Source: Lysobacterales bacterium (GTDB lineage: Bacteria > Pseudomonadota > Gammaproteobacteria > Xanthomonadales > Xanthomonadaceae). Taken from it: a stretch of DNA of 64,000 nucleotides. Within the stretch, counting starts at the first letter, position 1. Every line of letters begins with the position of its first letter. The notes under the pieces were generated by a model. That model did not search any database. It saw only the letters and a list, made by a program, of their open reading frames with translations, and had not been told where the DNA came from. Location: positions 2,664,427-2,728,426 of the forward strand of contig JADCRD010000001.1 in assembly GCA_014946745.1 (NCBI GenBank), written 5' to 3'. Positions 18,801-25,683 of the stretch are shown here, in pieces. The position numbers and the translations under genes are program-made.

Positions 18801-19873
18801 AGGTCGAAGATGCCATTGGTGCTCGTATCGGTCCCCGTGGTGGCGGTGAACGCCTGACGGTTGCCAACGCCAAACACCAAGCCTTCGATGCCCAAGGCGC
18901 CGTTGAGCATGCGCGTGCGCGTGGTTGAGCTGCTGACGAACATCGCCGTCGAGGGCGCATCCGGCAGGCTCCGATAGGCCGCCGTCAGCAGGGTGCTTGC
19001 GGTGGCAAGGTCGAAGTCTTCGGCGAAGAGGTTGAGTCCGGCGCTGCTGGAACTCGAGGAGCTTGATGAGCTTGATGAACTGGAATCGCTCGAGCTTGAG
19101 CTGCTCGAACTGCTGGACTCGCTTGAGCTCGACGAGCTGGAGCTGCTGGAGCTGGACTCGCTTGAGCTGCTGCTTGAGCTGCTGCTTGAGCTGCTGCTTG
19201 AGCTGCTGCTTGAGCTGCTGCTTGAGCTGCTTGAGCTGGAGTCGCAGTTGGCGAGCGTCGCCGACTGCGCGTCGCCAAGGCTGATCGTGAGGTTGTCGAC
19301 CACCACCGTTCCGCCGGTCTCCGTGCGCAGGGCCACGAAGGAATTGGCCGAACCGAGGCTCGAAGTCACGCTGACCACGCTGTTCGGCTGCAGCGTCGAA
19401 ATGTCGAGATTCAGCAGACGCGAGGGTCCGCCGTGGGGAGAGTTGGCCTGACCGGTGCTGTTGTTGTCGACGTAGACCTGGAACTTCTTGTCGACCGCCG
19501 GATCGGCCAGCGCCGCCGAGCGCAGGCACATCGATACCGTCCAGGTGGCGCCAAGCCCGAAGACGCCCGTAAAGCCACTTCCCGCCGCGGTGGTGACGGT
19601 GGGTGTGGTGTTGCCGATGCTCAGGCGCGCGCCATTCAGAGCGACGCCGCCGTCGACCACGGCCACGCTGCCGGAGAGACGATGGAACATCTGCAGCGGA
19701 GGTTGAACCCCCGGCAGCGCGCGGTACTCGGGCGTGACCAGAGAGGCCGTCGTCGCGCCGTCGAAGGTGTCGACGAAGGGCAGATTGGCCTGTGCCTGCG
19801 CGAAGGCGGGAAGCAGCAGCAAAGGCAGGCACAGCAGAGGGCGCCCGCTGAGGCGGTTGGGATGGAACGACAT
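15821..19873 (-). CDS. Secreted bi-catalytic pectate lyase with two PL1 domains and polyserine linkers
   Basis: 1350 residues. Signal peptide 1-28 (LLCLPLLLLPAFAQAQA). Residues about 30-210 and 278-456 are two related beta-type modules (each with NNxSGxANSxHGxxSR and a closing DNL strand). Polyserine linkers follow each. The first PL1 domain spans about 500-834 with IWIDH, and NSRLPLFR carrying the expected catalytic Arg. A third polyserine linker precedes the second PL1 domain (about 870-1350) with IWIDH and QARMPRVR. PL1 enzymes cleave polygalacturonate by Ca-dependent beta-elimination. The start was chosen for GGAGAG 7 nt upstream plus the signal peptide. Two complete active sites in one chain is unusual; whether both are active is inference. 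Confidence 0.9.
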   Translation of the reverse strand: MSFHPNRLSGRPLLCLPLLLLPAFAQAQANLPFVDTFDGATTASLVTPEYRALPGVQPPLQMFHRLSGSVAVVDGGVALNGARLSIGNTTPTVTTAAGSGFTGVFGLGATWTVSMCLRSAALADPAVDKKFQVYVDNNSTGQANSPHGGPSRLLNLDISTLQPNSVVSVTSSLGSANSFVALRTETGGTVVVDNLTISLGDAQSATLANCDSSSSSSSSSSSSSSSSSSSSSSSSSSSESSSSSSSSSSSSESSSSSSSSSSDSSSSSSSSSSSSSSAGLNLFAEDFDLATASTLLTAAYRSLPDAPSTAMFVSSSTTRTRMLNGALGIEGLVFGVGNRQAFTATTGTDTSTNGIFDLSQPYTVSFCYVGRRGTDGTRRLQIQVNNNTSGAANSIHGTASRIFNQPLGDLVPNTVYSVTSSIGTPTSFFVLRVESGEEAILDNLRLDRGSVGSATCPPVSSSSSSSSSSSSSSSSTSSSSSSSSTSSSSSSSSSSTPPTPGTLSCSQANTVQGFASLGGGTTGGAGGRQVVVTTGVELAAALAGQVGNPQPLTIFVNGVITPANSGSVVKFDVKDMNNVSIIGLPGALFDGIGIKIWRANNIIVRNLTMRFVNTGDKDQISLEGPASNIWIDHNEFYNSLDVDIDFYDELVSGKGSVSNVTLSYNYFHDSWKTSLWGSSDTDGFNRTVSFIANRWENVNSRLPLFRFGEGHVLNNYYRNVRASGINSRMGARIRVDGTHFEDSQNVVISQDSQQIGFWDTNGDNLFQNVTWTPLPTNCTSNPCAWGNTPGTVQNGGQIVSTTSYTPPYAYTVLPVAEVKPHVLANTGVGRIDACLGFPGSSSSSSSSSSSSSSSSSTSSSSSSSSSSVPPPALASIFASSFEAGEGALIDAALLPVGQPMPANMGQRTYAAPTANLQFVAVPPVPVHVDHYRNLPADPTGGVLSFEREAAPALGWMGWSEYGPVRVTGGSAAAPDDVYTVRTKEELLAALQRSGNRPKIIRVLGVIDFRFTNGVYEEYTSQADQAAGGTVVIPSNTTLVGINDAQGRPARFAGTQIAIGREFSPVHAFSPAAPTAQTNFQAWVNAGRDPEEYPGWTRNVIVRNLEIETPWDVNPGSADAEYDGIVLAWAQQIWIDHVTIGPGQYDGVYTATRRDGALDVVRGSSYVTISNSRFYSSDKTNLIGNADSSRRWSDAGRLKVSFVGNHWEYNQARMPRVRYGRVHLYNNFFSGSIAPVPNRKWGNGIAVAYEGDVLAQGNFFHVLGLKINASNEICGKLVHHHGSATGFRGENLWFRSDDPSALIAQRVDSNLAGCSGLPAGTWTPPYAYSVETDPVSLGTRIPAEAGAGRLR
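19160..19231 (-). repeat. 12-bp minisatellite inside the first polyserine linker
   Basis: Six perfect copies of a 12-bp unit (plus-strand GCTTGAGCTGCT) encode Ser-only codons. As the unit is a multiple of three, copy-number change would alter linker length without a frameshift. Confidence 0.95.
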
Positions 19874-20210
19874 TTGGCTCTCTCCACCAAAGGGCCAGCG
19901 CCGAACAGAGACTGCCCAGCCGCCCCGGATAAGGGCAGTGCCGTCTGGGCACTGCCGCGAGTTCAGCCTCACGAGCGCCTTCCTGGTGCGCGCAAGGCCA
20001 ACCGTGTTGCAGCATGCGAACCCGGGAAGACCGGGTGCTGGGACGCAGCCGCCGAGCGATGGACGCGATCTCATCGGCATGGACAAGATCTCGGTGGCGG
20101 CGGGCGTCAGGCCCGCCGAGCGCGTGGCACAACGCGCGGTTCATCCGCATCACCGGCGCCCCCCAGGCGCCTCCCTAACGGCGATGCGGAGCCGATCCTC
20201 TGAGCACATG
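19874..20210 (-). other. Long untranslated leader of pectate lyase A with hairpins
   Basis: 337 bases between the operator and the start codon, with no convincing gene on either strand. Perfect hairpins: GGCAGTGCC/GGCACTGCC at 19934-19956 and CGGCGGGC/GCCCGCCG at 20098-20118; a weaker CCCGG/CCGGG pair lies between them. The three tandem lyases have a leader of only about 115 nt, so an upstream transcription start here is uncertain. Confidence 0.45.
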
Positions 20211-20235
20211 CCACCGGTGTCAACGTGCACTGCAA
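20211..20235 (-). promoter_or_regulatory. Shared pectinolysis operator, pectate lyase A copy
   Basis: On the minus strand TTGCAGTGC, two bases, then GTTGACACCGGTGG. The same 25-bp layout precedes the three tandem lyases, although the flanks here are unrelated, so conservation is specific to the element. The core CACCGGTG is a perfect palindrome, and TTGACA is a consensus -35 hexamer. It is also 41 bp upstream of the divergent glycosyltransferase gene and could serve both. Confidence 0.75.
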
Positions 20236-20275
20236 CATGTGCGATTCTTATGGGCTGGATCTGTGAGAGGCAGCT

Positions 20276-21805
20276 ATGCGGTTTGCGAACGGTGCTGGGC
20301 TGATTCACTCAATGCGCGCGGCCTGGGGCCGCAACGCCCTGGACGGCGCAGCGCTGCTGCTGGTCTGCCTGGTCGCCATCCTCACTTTCGGCACGCGCTA
20401 CTGGCAGCCGGAGTCCCTGTTCTGGGACGAGAACTATCACGTTGCGTCCGCGCACAAGCAGCTGGCGGGCGTGATGTACATGGAGAACCACCCGCCGCTC
20501 GGAAAGATGCTGATCGCCCTGGGCGAGGCCGCCGTGGGCGCCAACGAAGGGCTCGACACCACCGCGCTGCTGCACACCGATCACGCCAGCCAGTCGCAGC
20601 TGCCGCCGGGCTACAGCTTCGCGGGCGTACGCCTTGCCTCGGTGCTTGGCTTGATTCTGGCGACGCCCCTGCTCTACCTGCTGATCTTCGAAGCCACGCG
20701 CAGCCGCGCCGTGGCCGTGTGCTTTGCCCTGTTGCTTCCTCTCGACAACGCCTGGGTCACGCACGGCCGCGCCGCCATGCTGGAGGGCGTGCAGCTGCCC
20801 TTCGTGCTGCTGGCGCTGTGGCTGTTTGCGCGCTGCGTTCGTGCCGGCGGGTCGATTCGTCTGCACCACTACCTGCTGCTGGGCGCCAGCCTCGGCCTGG
20901 CGCTCGCGGTGAAGCTCAACGCCGCGCCTTTGCTCTTGCTGCCTCCCGTGCTGCTGGGCCTCGAACTGTGGCGTCAGCGCGCGAGCCTGCGCCCGCTCGC
21001 GGTGGCGCGCCGCTCGCTCGCCACCGGCTCAGTCACCATCGCCGGGCTCGGCGGCGTGTTCTTGGGCGTGTTCTGGCTGCAGATCGCGCTGTCGCCCACT
21101 GTGATCGAAGGTCGGATCTACAAGGCGTCTCCCGAGTTCATCGCGGCGCTGTACCAGAAGCAGTCGGCGGCACCTTCGACCTTCCTGGTCGGCGTGCGCG
21201 ACCACCTGCGCTACATCGCCGAATACTCGGACGGCGTGCCGCGCTTCGATGCCTGCAAGCCCGGCGAGAACGGCAGCCCGGCGCTGCACTGGCCGCTGGG
21301 CGGCAAGACCATCAACTATCGCTGGGCCAAGGTCGATGTCGACGGCCAGACCAAGGTGGACTACACCTACCTGGTCACCAACCCGATGGTCTGGCTGCCG
21401 GTGCTGGCGGGCATGCTGCTGTCTTTCGCGCTGCTCGCCTCGTGGGCGGTGTTCGGGCTGAAGCCCAAGGACACCCGCCTGCTCGGCTGGATCGCGCTGA
21501 TGAGTGCGCTCTACCTCGGCTACATGATCTCGATGCTGCAGGTCGAACGGGTGATGTACCTCTACCACTACCTGCTGCCCCTGGTGTTTGGCATCGTCAA
21601 TCTCGGCCTGGTCTTCAGCTACGTGTTCCGCGATTCGCTGCTGCGCGGCGACTGGCATCCGCGGATCAATCTGGCGGCCTATGCCGGGCTGGTGCTGGCG
21701 GGCTTTCTGTACTTTGCGCCCTTCACCTACGGCTGGCCCATCGACGAGGCCGACGTCGAACGGCGGGCCTGGCTGCAGGTCTGGAAGCTGGAGCCGGTGC
21801 GATGA
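20276..21805 (+). CDS. PMT-family membrane glycosyltransferase (GT39-like)
   Basis: 509 residues with about ten membrane segments. The first luminal loop has the PMT signature WDENYHVASAHKQLAGVMYMENHPPLGKM, with the D-E acidic pair and HPPLGK, then HGRAAMLEG. Such enzymes transfer sugars from polyprenyl-phosphate donors to proteins or lipids on the periplasmic face. GAGAGG 6 nt upstream supports the first ATG. It overlaps the next gene by 4 nt. The neighbouring lyases are Ser/Thr-rich, so O-glycosylation of their linkers is a speculative but testable link. Confidence 0.85.
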   Translation: MRFANGAGLIHSMRAAWGRNALDGAALLLVCLVAILTFGTRYWQPESLFWDENYHVASAHKQLAGVMYMENHPPLGKMLIALGEAAVGANEGLDTTALLHTDHASQSQLPPGYSFAGVRLASVLGLILATPLLYLLIFEATRSRAVAVCFALLLPLDNAWVTHGRAAMLEGVQLPFVLLALWLFARCVRAGGSIRLHHYLLLGASLGLALAVKLNAAPLLLLPPVLLGLELWRQRASLRPLAVARRSLATGSVTIAGLGGVFLGVFWLQIALSPTVIEGRIYKASPEFIAALYQKQSAAPSTFLVGVRDHLRYIAEYSDGVPRFDACKPGENGSPALHWPLGGKTINYRWAKVDVDGQTKVDYTYLVTNPMVWLPVLAGMLLSFALLASWAVFGLKPKDTRLLGWIALMSALYLGYMISMLQVERVMYLYHYLLPLVFGIVNLGLVFSYVFRDSLLRGDWHPRINLAAYAGLVLAGFLYFAPFTYGWPIDEADVERRAWLQVWKLEPVR

Positions 21806-22377
21806 AGCGCCTCGACCCCGCCAACACCGTGCTGTCGGGCCTGCTCTGCGCGGCGGCTCTGCTGCTGGCTCTGCTGATGCGCGCGCCCAGCGTCGATGCC
21901 GTGCTGCCGCTGGTCATCGAACGCAACGCCGTGCCGATCGATCAATTGGACCAACCACGCGTGCTGGCCGAGCGCAGCACCGTATGGGTGGACCGCCTGG
22001 ATCTCGCCGAGGGGGGCGAACTTCGCCATGCCGTTCTCGGCAAGATCGGTCCGGCCGAGCAGTTCTTCATCGACCTTCGTGTTCGCGTGCGGGTCCCCGA
22101 GTCACGGGTGCTGCACTTCGAGATCGAAAGCGATGATGGCTTCGCGCTTGCGCTCAACGAGCGTCGCGTCTGCGCCTTCACCGCCCAGCGTGGGCTGTCC
22201 GCGCAGCGCTGCTACGCCCTGCTGGAAGCCGGCGAGCACGACCTGCATCTAAGCTACTTCCAGGCCGGCGGCCCGGCGGGCCTGCGCCTGCGCCACGGGC
22301 CGAGCGAGGACGGGCCCTGGGTGCTGCTGGGCGAGGCCAACCACTGGCTGGAGCTGGTGCCGGGCTCGGGCGAGTAA
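21802..22377 (+). CDS. Membrane-anchored PA14-like domain protein
   Basis: 191 residues. One N-terminal membrane segment (VLSGLLCAAALLLALLMRA) is followed by a periplasmic domain resembling PA14 (LRVRVRVPESRVLHFEIESDDGFALALNERRV, then LEAGEHDLHLSYFQAGGPAGLRLRH). PA14 domains bind carbohydrate in several secreted enzymes. The start ATG overlaps the stop of the PMT gene (ATGA), so the two are translationally coupled and probably act together. No catalytic residues were identified. Confidence 0.75.
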   Translation: MKRLDPANTVLSGLLCAAALLLALLMRAPSVDAVLPLVIERNAVPIDQLDQPRVLAERSTVWVDRLDLAEGGELRHAVLGKIGPAEQFFIDLRVRVRVPESRVLHFEIESDDGFALALNERRVCAFTAQRGLSAQRCYALLEAGEHDLHLSYFQAGGPAGLRLRHGPSEDGPWVLLGEANHWLELVPGSGE

Positions 22378-22610
22378 AGCGCCGTCCGGGCCGCGGCGCC
22401 GCGCGTCTTCTGGCTCAGGCGCGCGCACCTTCTCGCGGATGTCAGCGCCTGCGCAGACGCAGACGCAGACGCAACGGTGAGCCGAGCCCCGAACACTTGG
22501 GGCAGCGACCGGCTCGGTCGATACGGTCCTGGCGGCTGACGGCGCCCAGTCGATGTGGGGCAAGACCCACGCTGTCCCGGAATGATCTGGGATCACCCTG
22601 CCCGTAGGCA

Positions 22611-22694
22611 GCGGGCTGCGGGCTGCGGGCTGCGGGTAGCGAGTAAGCGAGTAAGCGAGTAAGCGAGTAAGCGAGTAAGCGAGTAAGCGAGTAA
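22611..22694 (+). repeat. Two adjoining tandem arrays: GCGGGCT heptamers then GCGAGTAA octamers
   Basis: Three GCGGGCT units plus a diverged fourth (22611-22638) run straight into seven perfect GCGAGTAA octamers (22639-22694). The rest of the 22378-22873 gap shows only the operator at 22779. Confidence 0.95.
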
Positions 22695-22778
22695 GCGCAT
22701 GGCTCGCGGCCCGCTGCGGCAAGCGGACCCGCTGCCTTTGCTGCACCACGGCTTGCTCCGACCGCAAAGCCCCGCCAC

Positions 22779-22797
22779 AATGACACCGGTAGTCATT
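22779..22797 (+). promoter_or_regulatory. Shared pectinolysis operator, kduD copy
   Basis: AATGACACCGGTAGTCATT shares TGACACCGGT with the lyase elements, and its outer arms TGAC/GTCA are symmetric. The central CG and half-site spacing look like LacI-family operators (inference). It lies 77 bp upstream of kduD. Confidence 0.7.
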
Positions 22798-22873
22798 CAT
22801 GACCCCGGAGTGCACGCGTCGCGTCTTCCGTGCGGACTCCACTTTTGCCGGTTTCATCCGAGGAGCGTTCACG

Positions 22874-23629
22874 ATGGGCAATGCCTTCAGCCTGGCGGGC
22901 CAGGTCGCACTGGTTACCGGGGCCAACAAGGGCTTGGGACAGGGCATCGCGCTGGCGCTGGCGGAAGCCGGGGCCGATATCGCTGCCGTCAGCAGCTCCA
23001 ACGCCGACGACACCGGCGCCAAGGTGCAGGCCCTGGGTAGGCGCTTCGCCTTCGTGCAGGCGGATCTCACCTCGCTGGAGCCGATCCCGCGAATCCTGAG
23101 CGAGACGCTGGCCAGCCTCGGCAGGCTCGACATTCTGGTGAACAACGCCGGAATGATCCGCCGCGCCGATGCGGTGGACTTCACCGAGGCCGACTGGGAT
23201 GCAGTCATCGACCTCAACCTGAAGTCCGCCTTCTTCCTGAGCCAGGCGGCGGGGCGCCACTTCATTGCCCAAGGCCGCGGCAAGATCATCAACATCGCCT
23301 CGATGCTGAGCTTCCAGGGCGGCATCCGCGTGCCCTCCTACACCGCCAGCAAGTCCGGCCTGGCCGGCATCACCAGGCTGCTGGCCAACGAGTGGGCGGC
23401 CAAGGGTGTGAATGTCAATGCGATCGCGCCGGGCTACATGGCCACCGACAACACCGCGCAGCTGCGCGCCGACGAGCAGCGCAACCGCGACATCCTGGCG
23501 CGCATTCCGGCCGCTCGCTGGGGCACCCCGCAGGATCTCGCCGGCGCGGCCGTGTTCCTCGCCTCGCGGGCTTCCGACTACGTGCACGGCACGGTACTTC
23601 CGGTCGACGGTGGATGGCTGGCGCGCTGA
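22874..23629 (+). CDS. kduD: 2-dehydro-3-deoxy-D-gluconate 5-dehydrogenase KduD (SDR)
   Basis: 251 residues. Classical short-chain dehydrogenase: cofactor loop TGANKGLGQG, NNAG, catalytic S143, Y156 and K160 (SYTASKSG), and the KduD-type stretch LLANEWAAKGVNVNAIAPGYMATDNT followed by LRADEQRN. It interconverts 3-deoxy-D-glycero-2,5-hexodiulosonate and 2-keto-3-deoxygluconate in pectin and uronate catabolism in the cytoplasm. The start MGNAFSLAG has GAGGAG 9 nt upstream. It stands just before the isomerase gene and carries the operator shared with the pectate lyases. Confidence 0.92.
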   Translation: MGNAFSLAGQVALVTGANKGLGQGIALALAEAGADIAAVSSSNADDTGAKVQALGRRFAFVQADLTSLEPIPRILSETLASLGRLDILVNNAGMIRRADAVDFTEADWDAVIDLNLKSAFFLSQAAGRHFIAQGRGKIINIASMLSFQGGIRVPSYTASKSGLAGITRLLANEWAAKGVNVNAIAPGYMATDNTAQLRADEQRNRDILARIPAARWGTPQDLAGAAVFLASRASDYVHGTVLPVDGGWLAR

Positions 23630-23792
23630 CGCTGCCCTGAGCCCGACGACCCTCCCTGTCCGTGCGCCTGTCGATCAGGTTTCCAACGCGAGCGTTGCAC
23701 TGGGCGCCCGCTCGCGCCGGGCTGACCGACAGGCGCACCGACGTCTGCTTCAACCGCGCCGCCGAGCGCGGCCACTTCCATAGGACATCGCC

Positions 23793-24428
23793 ATGAAGAT
23801 CGCGCTGATCACCGAGAACAGCCAGGCTGCCAAGAACGAGATCATCCACACCGCACTCAAGACGGTCGCCGAGCCACTGGGCCACGCCGTGTTCAACTAC
23901 GGCATGTACTCGGCCGAGGACAAGGCTTCGCTGACCTATGTCATGAACGGCCTGCTGGCGGGCATCCTGCTGAACTCGAAGGCGGCGGACTTCGTAGTCA
24001 CCGGTTGCGGCACCGGCATGGGTTCGATGCTCGCCTGCAATGCGATGCCTGGCGTGTTCTGCGGACTGGTAATCGACCCCACCGACGCATTCCTGTTCGG
24101 CCAGATCAACGACGGCAACGCGATTTCGATGCCGTATGCCAAGGGTTTCGGCTGGGCCGCCGAGCTCAACCTGCAGGACTGCTACCGCAAGCTGTTCGAC
24201 GGCGCCCGCGGCCTGGGCTATCCGAAGGAACGCGCTGCGATCATGGCCAAGAATCGCGGCATCCTCGCCCAGGTCAAGGCGACGAGCTGCAAGGACATGC
24301 TGACGGTGCTGAAGGAGGTCGATCAGGACCTGCTGAAGTCGGCGATCGCCGGCGAGAAGTTCGCCGAGCTGTTCTTCCCGAACTGCCAGGACGAGGCCAT
24401 CGCGGCCTATCTCCGCGGCCTGAATTGA
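23793..24428 (+). CDS. RpiB/LacA/LacB-family isomerase, likely DhuI-type ketol-isomerase of unsaturated uronate catabolism
   Basis: 211 residues. RpiB-family features: MKIALITENSQAAKNEII, VTGCGTGMGSMLACNAMPGV (the family GCGTG loop with catalytic Cys candidates) and a C-terminal helical extension longer than RpiB. Directly after kduD, it occupies the place of kduI, and in some bacteria an RpiB-family DhuI performs the same step (4-deoxy-L-threo-5-hexosulose-uronate isomerisation). By position I infer that role here rather than ribose 5-phosphate isomerase. No KduI homologue is seen in the window. Confidence 0.78.
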   Translation: MKIALITENSQAAKNEIIHTALKTVAEPLGHAVFNYGMYSAEDKASLTYVMNGLLAGILLNSKAADFVVTGCGTGMGSMLACNAMPGVFCGLVIDPTDAFLFGQINDGNAISMPYAKGFGWAAELNLQDCYRKLFDGARGLGYPKERAAIMAKNRGILAQVKATSCKDMLTVLKEVDQDLLKSAIAGEKFAELFFPNCQDEAIAAYLRGLN

Positions 24429-24573
24429 CAGGCTCCGAGAGCCGCTTGCTAGCTGTCGGCGCCATCGTGCACGCGCACGGTGGCGCCGGCCGGATCGCAA
24501 ACCCAGCTGGCGCTTGAGGCCAAGCCGCATAGAGGCGTACTCGGGCGCAGGCTCGATACCAAAGGACCGGCGC

Positions 24574-25041
24574 ATGCAGATGACGTCCGAGAGCCCGCTG
24601 CCGCGCATGGCGGCGATCGCATCCGCTCTGCTCTTCGCGACATTCGCTGTCGTTCCCGGCTCTGCTGCAACGCCAGCCGAGCAGCGCTCCGGCTCCTACG
24701 TCGAGCGCGAGGCCGACATCGCCGTCCAGCAGCCCGGCCCGCACAGCGGGGATGGCCTGACCACGGCCTTCCCCTTCTTCGAGCAGGCCGAAGGTTTCGA
24801 CCTGGTGTTCCGCAAGCGCGCCCTGCACCCGGGCGCCAGCATTGGCGAACACCTGAACGACAAGGACGAGATCTATTACGTGCTCTCGGGTCGCGGTGAG
24901 CTGATGCTCGACGGCGACTACCGCGAGGTCGGCCCGGGCGACGCCATCCTCACCCGCCGCGGCAGCAGTCATGGGCTGCGACAGCAGGGCGACGAGGATC
25001 TCGTGATCTTTGTCGTGTTCCGCCGGCCCGACCAGCCCTAA
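24574..25041 (+). CDS. Exported cupin protein, possibly KdgF-like
   Basis: 155 residues. An N-terminal signal sequence (MAAIASALLFATFAVVPGSAATPA, cleavage expected near residue 32) precedes a single cupin barrel with motif 1 GASIGEHLNDKDEIYYVLSGRGEL and motif 2 GPGDAILTRRGSSHGLR. The metal ligands His/Glu/His are in place. KdgF, a cytoplasmic cupin, linearises unsaturated uronates after pectate lyase action. This one is exported, so a periplasmic or surface version of that reaction is plausible but unproven. AAGGA lies 9 nt upstream. It follows the isomerase by 145 nt on the same strand. Confidence 0.7.
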   Translation: MQMTSESPLPRMAAIASALLFATFAVVPGSAATPAEQRSGSYVEREADIAVQQPGPHSGDGLTTAFPFFEQAEGFDLVFRKRALHPGASIGEHLNDKDEIYYVLSGRGELMLDGDYREVGPGDAILTRRGSSHGLRQQGDEDLVIFVVFRRPDQP

Positions 25042-25240
25042 GGAAGCTCGGATTCATGGGAGCTTCCCGCGCGCCAGAAACGGCGTGCTCGTGGATGGAG
25101 CGCGCACCTGCTTGATCCAGCACGAGTGAGTCCGGACCGGCGCCGGACTCTCGAGGTTTGGTCGACTCGCGAACGGAGTGGCTCAGACCTTCCCTGGCCC
25201 TCCAGCCCAGCTCCGTTCTGATCGCGCACTGCCGAGAGAG

Positions 25241-25292
25241 TTGACACGAGCGTTTACAGGCGTAATCTGAGGCTGCCGATTACAGGAGTAAA
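25241..25292 (+). promoter_or_regulatory. Promoter with twin BlaI-type operators
   Basis: TTGACA (25241-25246), 16-bp spacer, TAATCT (25263-25268). Two dyads of the form TTAC-N4-GTAA lie at 25254-25265 and 25280-25291. The first overlaps the -10 and the second sits just before the start codon. Position fits autorepression by the BlaI-like protein. Confidence 0.7.
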
Positions 25293-25296
25293 CGCC

Positions 25297-25683
25297 ATGC
25301 AGATCAGCGAAGCCGAGTCCGTGGTGATGGAAGTGCTGTGGGCCTCCAGCCCGCGAGCGGCTGAGGAGGTGGTCGAGGCCTTGGCCGACCAGCAGGACTG
25401 GCAGGAGCCCACCATCAAGACCCTGCTCAATCGCCTGCTGAAGAAGGGCGCGATCTGCGCCGAACGCGACGGCAGACGCTATCTGTACGCGCCCGTGCTC
25501 AAACGTGAGGACTGGGTGCGGCAGCAAAGCAGCAGCCTGCTGGACCGCCTGTTCGGCGGACGGCTGGCACCCCTGGTCGCTCAGTTCCATGCAGAGCAGG
25601 GCTTGAGCGAAGAAGATCGTGAGGCCCTGCGTGCGCTGCTTGAGCGCAGCGAGGCAGCCGCAAGCAAGAGTCCCCGTCGATGA
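25297..25683 (+). CDS. BlaI/MecI/CopY-family transcriptional repressor
   Basis: 128 residues. Winged helix MQISEAESVVMEVLWASSPR, then PTIKTLLNRLLKKGAI and YLYAPVLKREDWV, as in BlaI/MecI. The C-terminal half is the dimerisation helix region. BlaI proteins hold their promoter shut until cleaved after signalling by a partner M56 metalloprotease, which here is the next gene (4-nt overlap). GGAG lies within 9 nt of the start. The target may be more than beta-lactam resistance, as no beta-lactamase is nearby. Confidence 0.92.
   Translation: MQISEAESVVMEVLWASSPRAAEEVVEALADQQDWQEPTIKTLLNRLLKKGAICAERDGRRYLYAPVLKREDWVRQQSSSLLDRLFGGRLAPLVAQFHAEQGLSEEDREALRALLERSEAAASKSPRR

Noticed and set aside
18985-19278. 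Leu/Glu- or Ala/Gln-rich open frames inside the polyserine-coding regions
   Set aside because: They are translations of the Ser-codon repeats in other frames and have no start signals.
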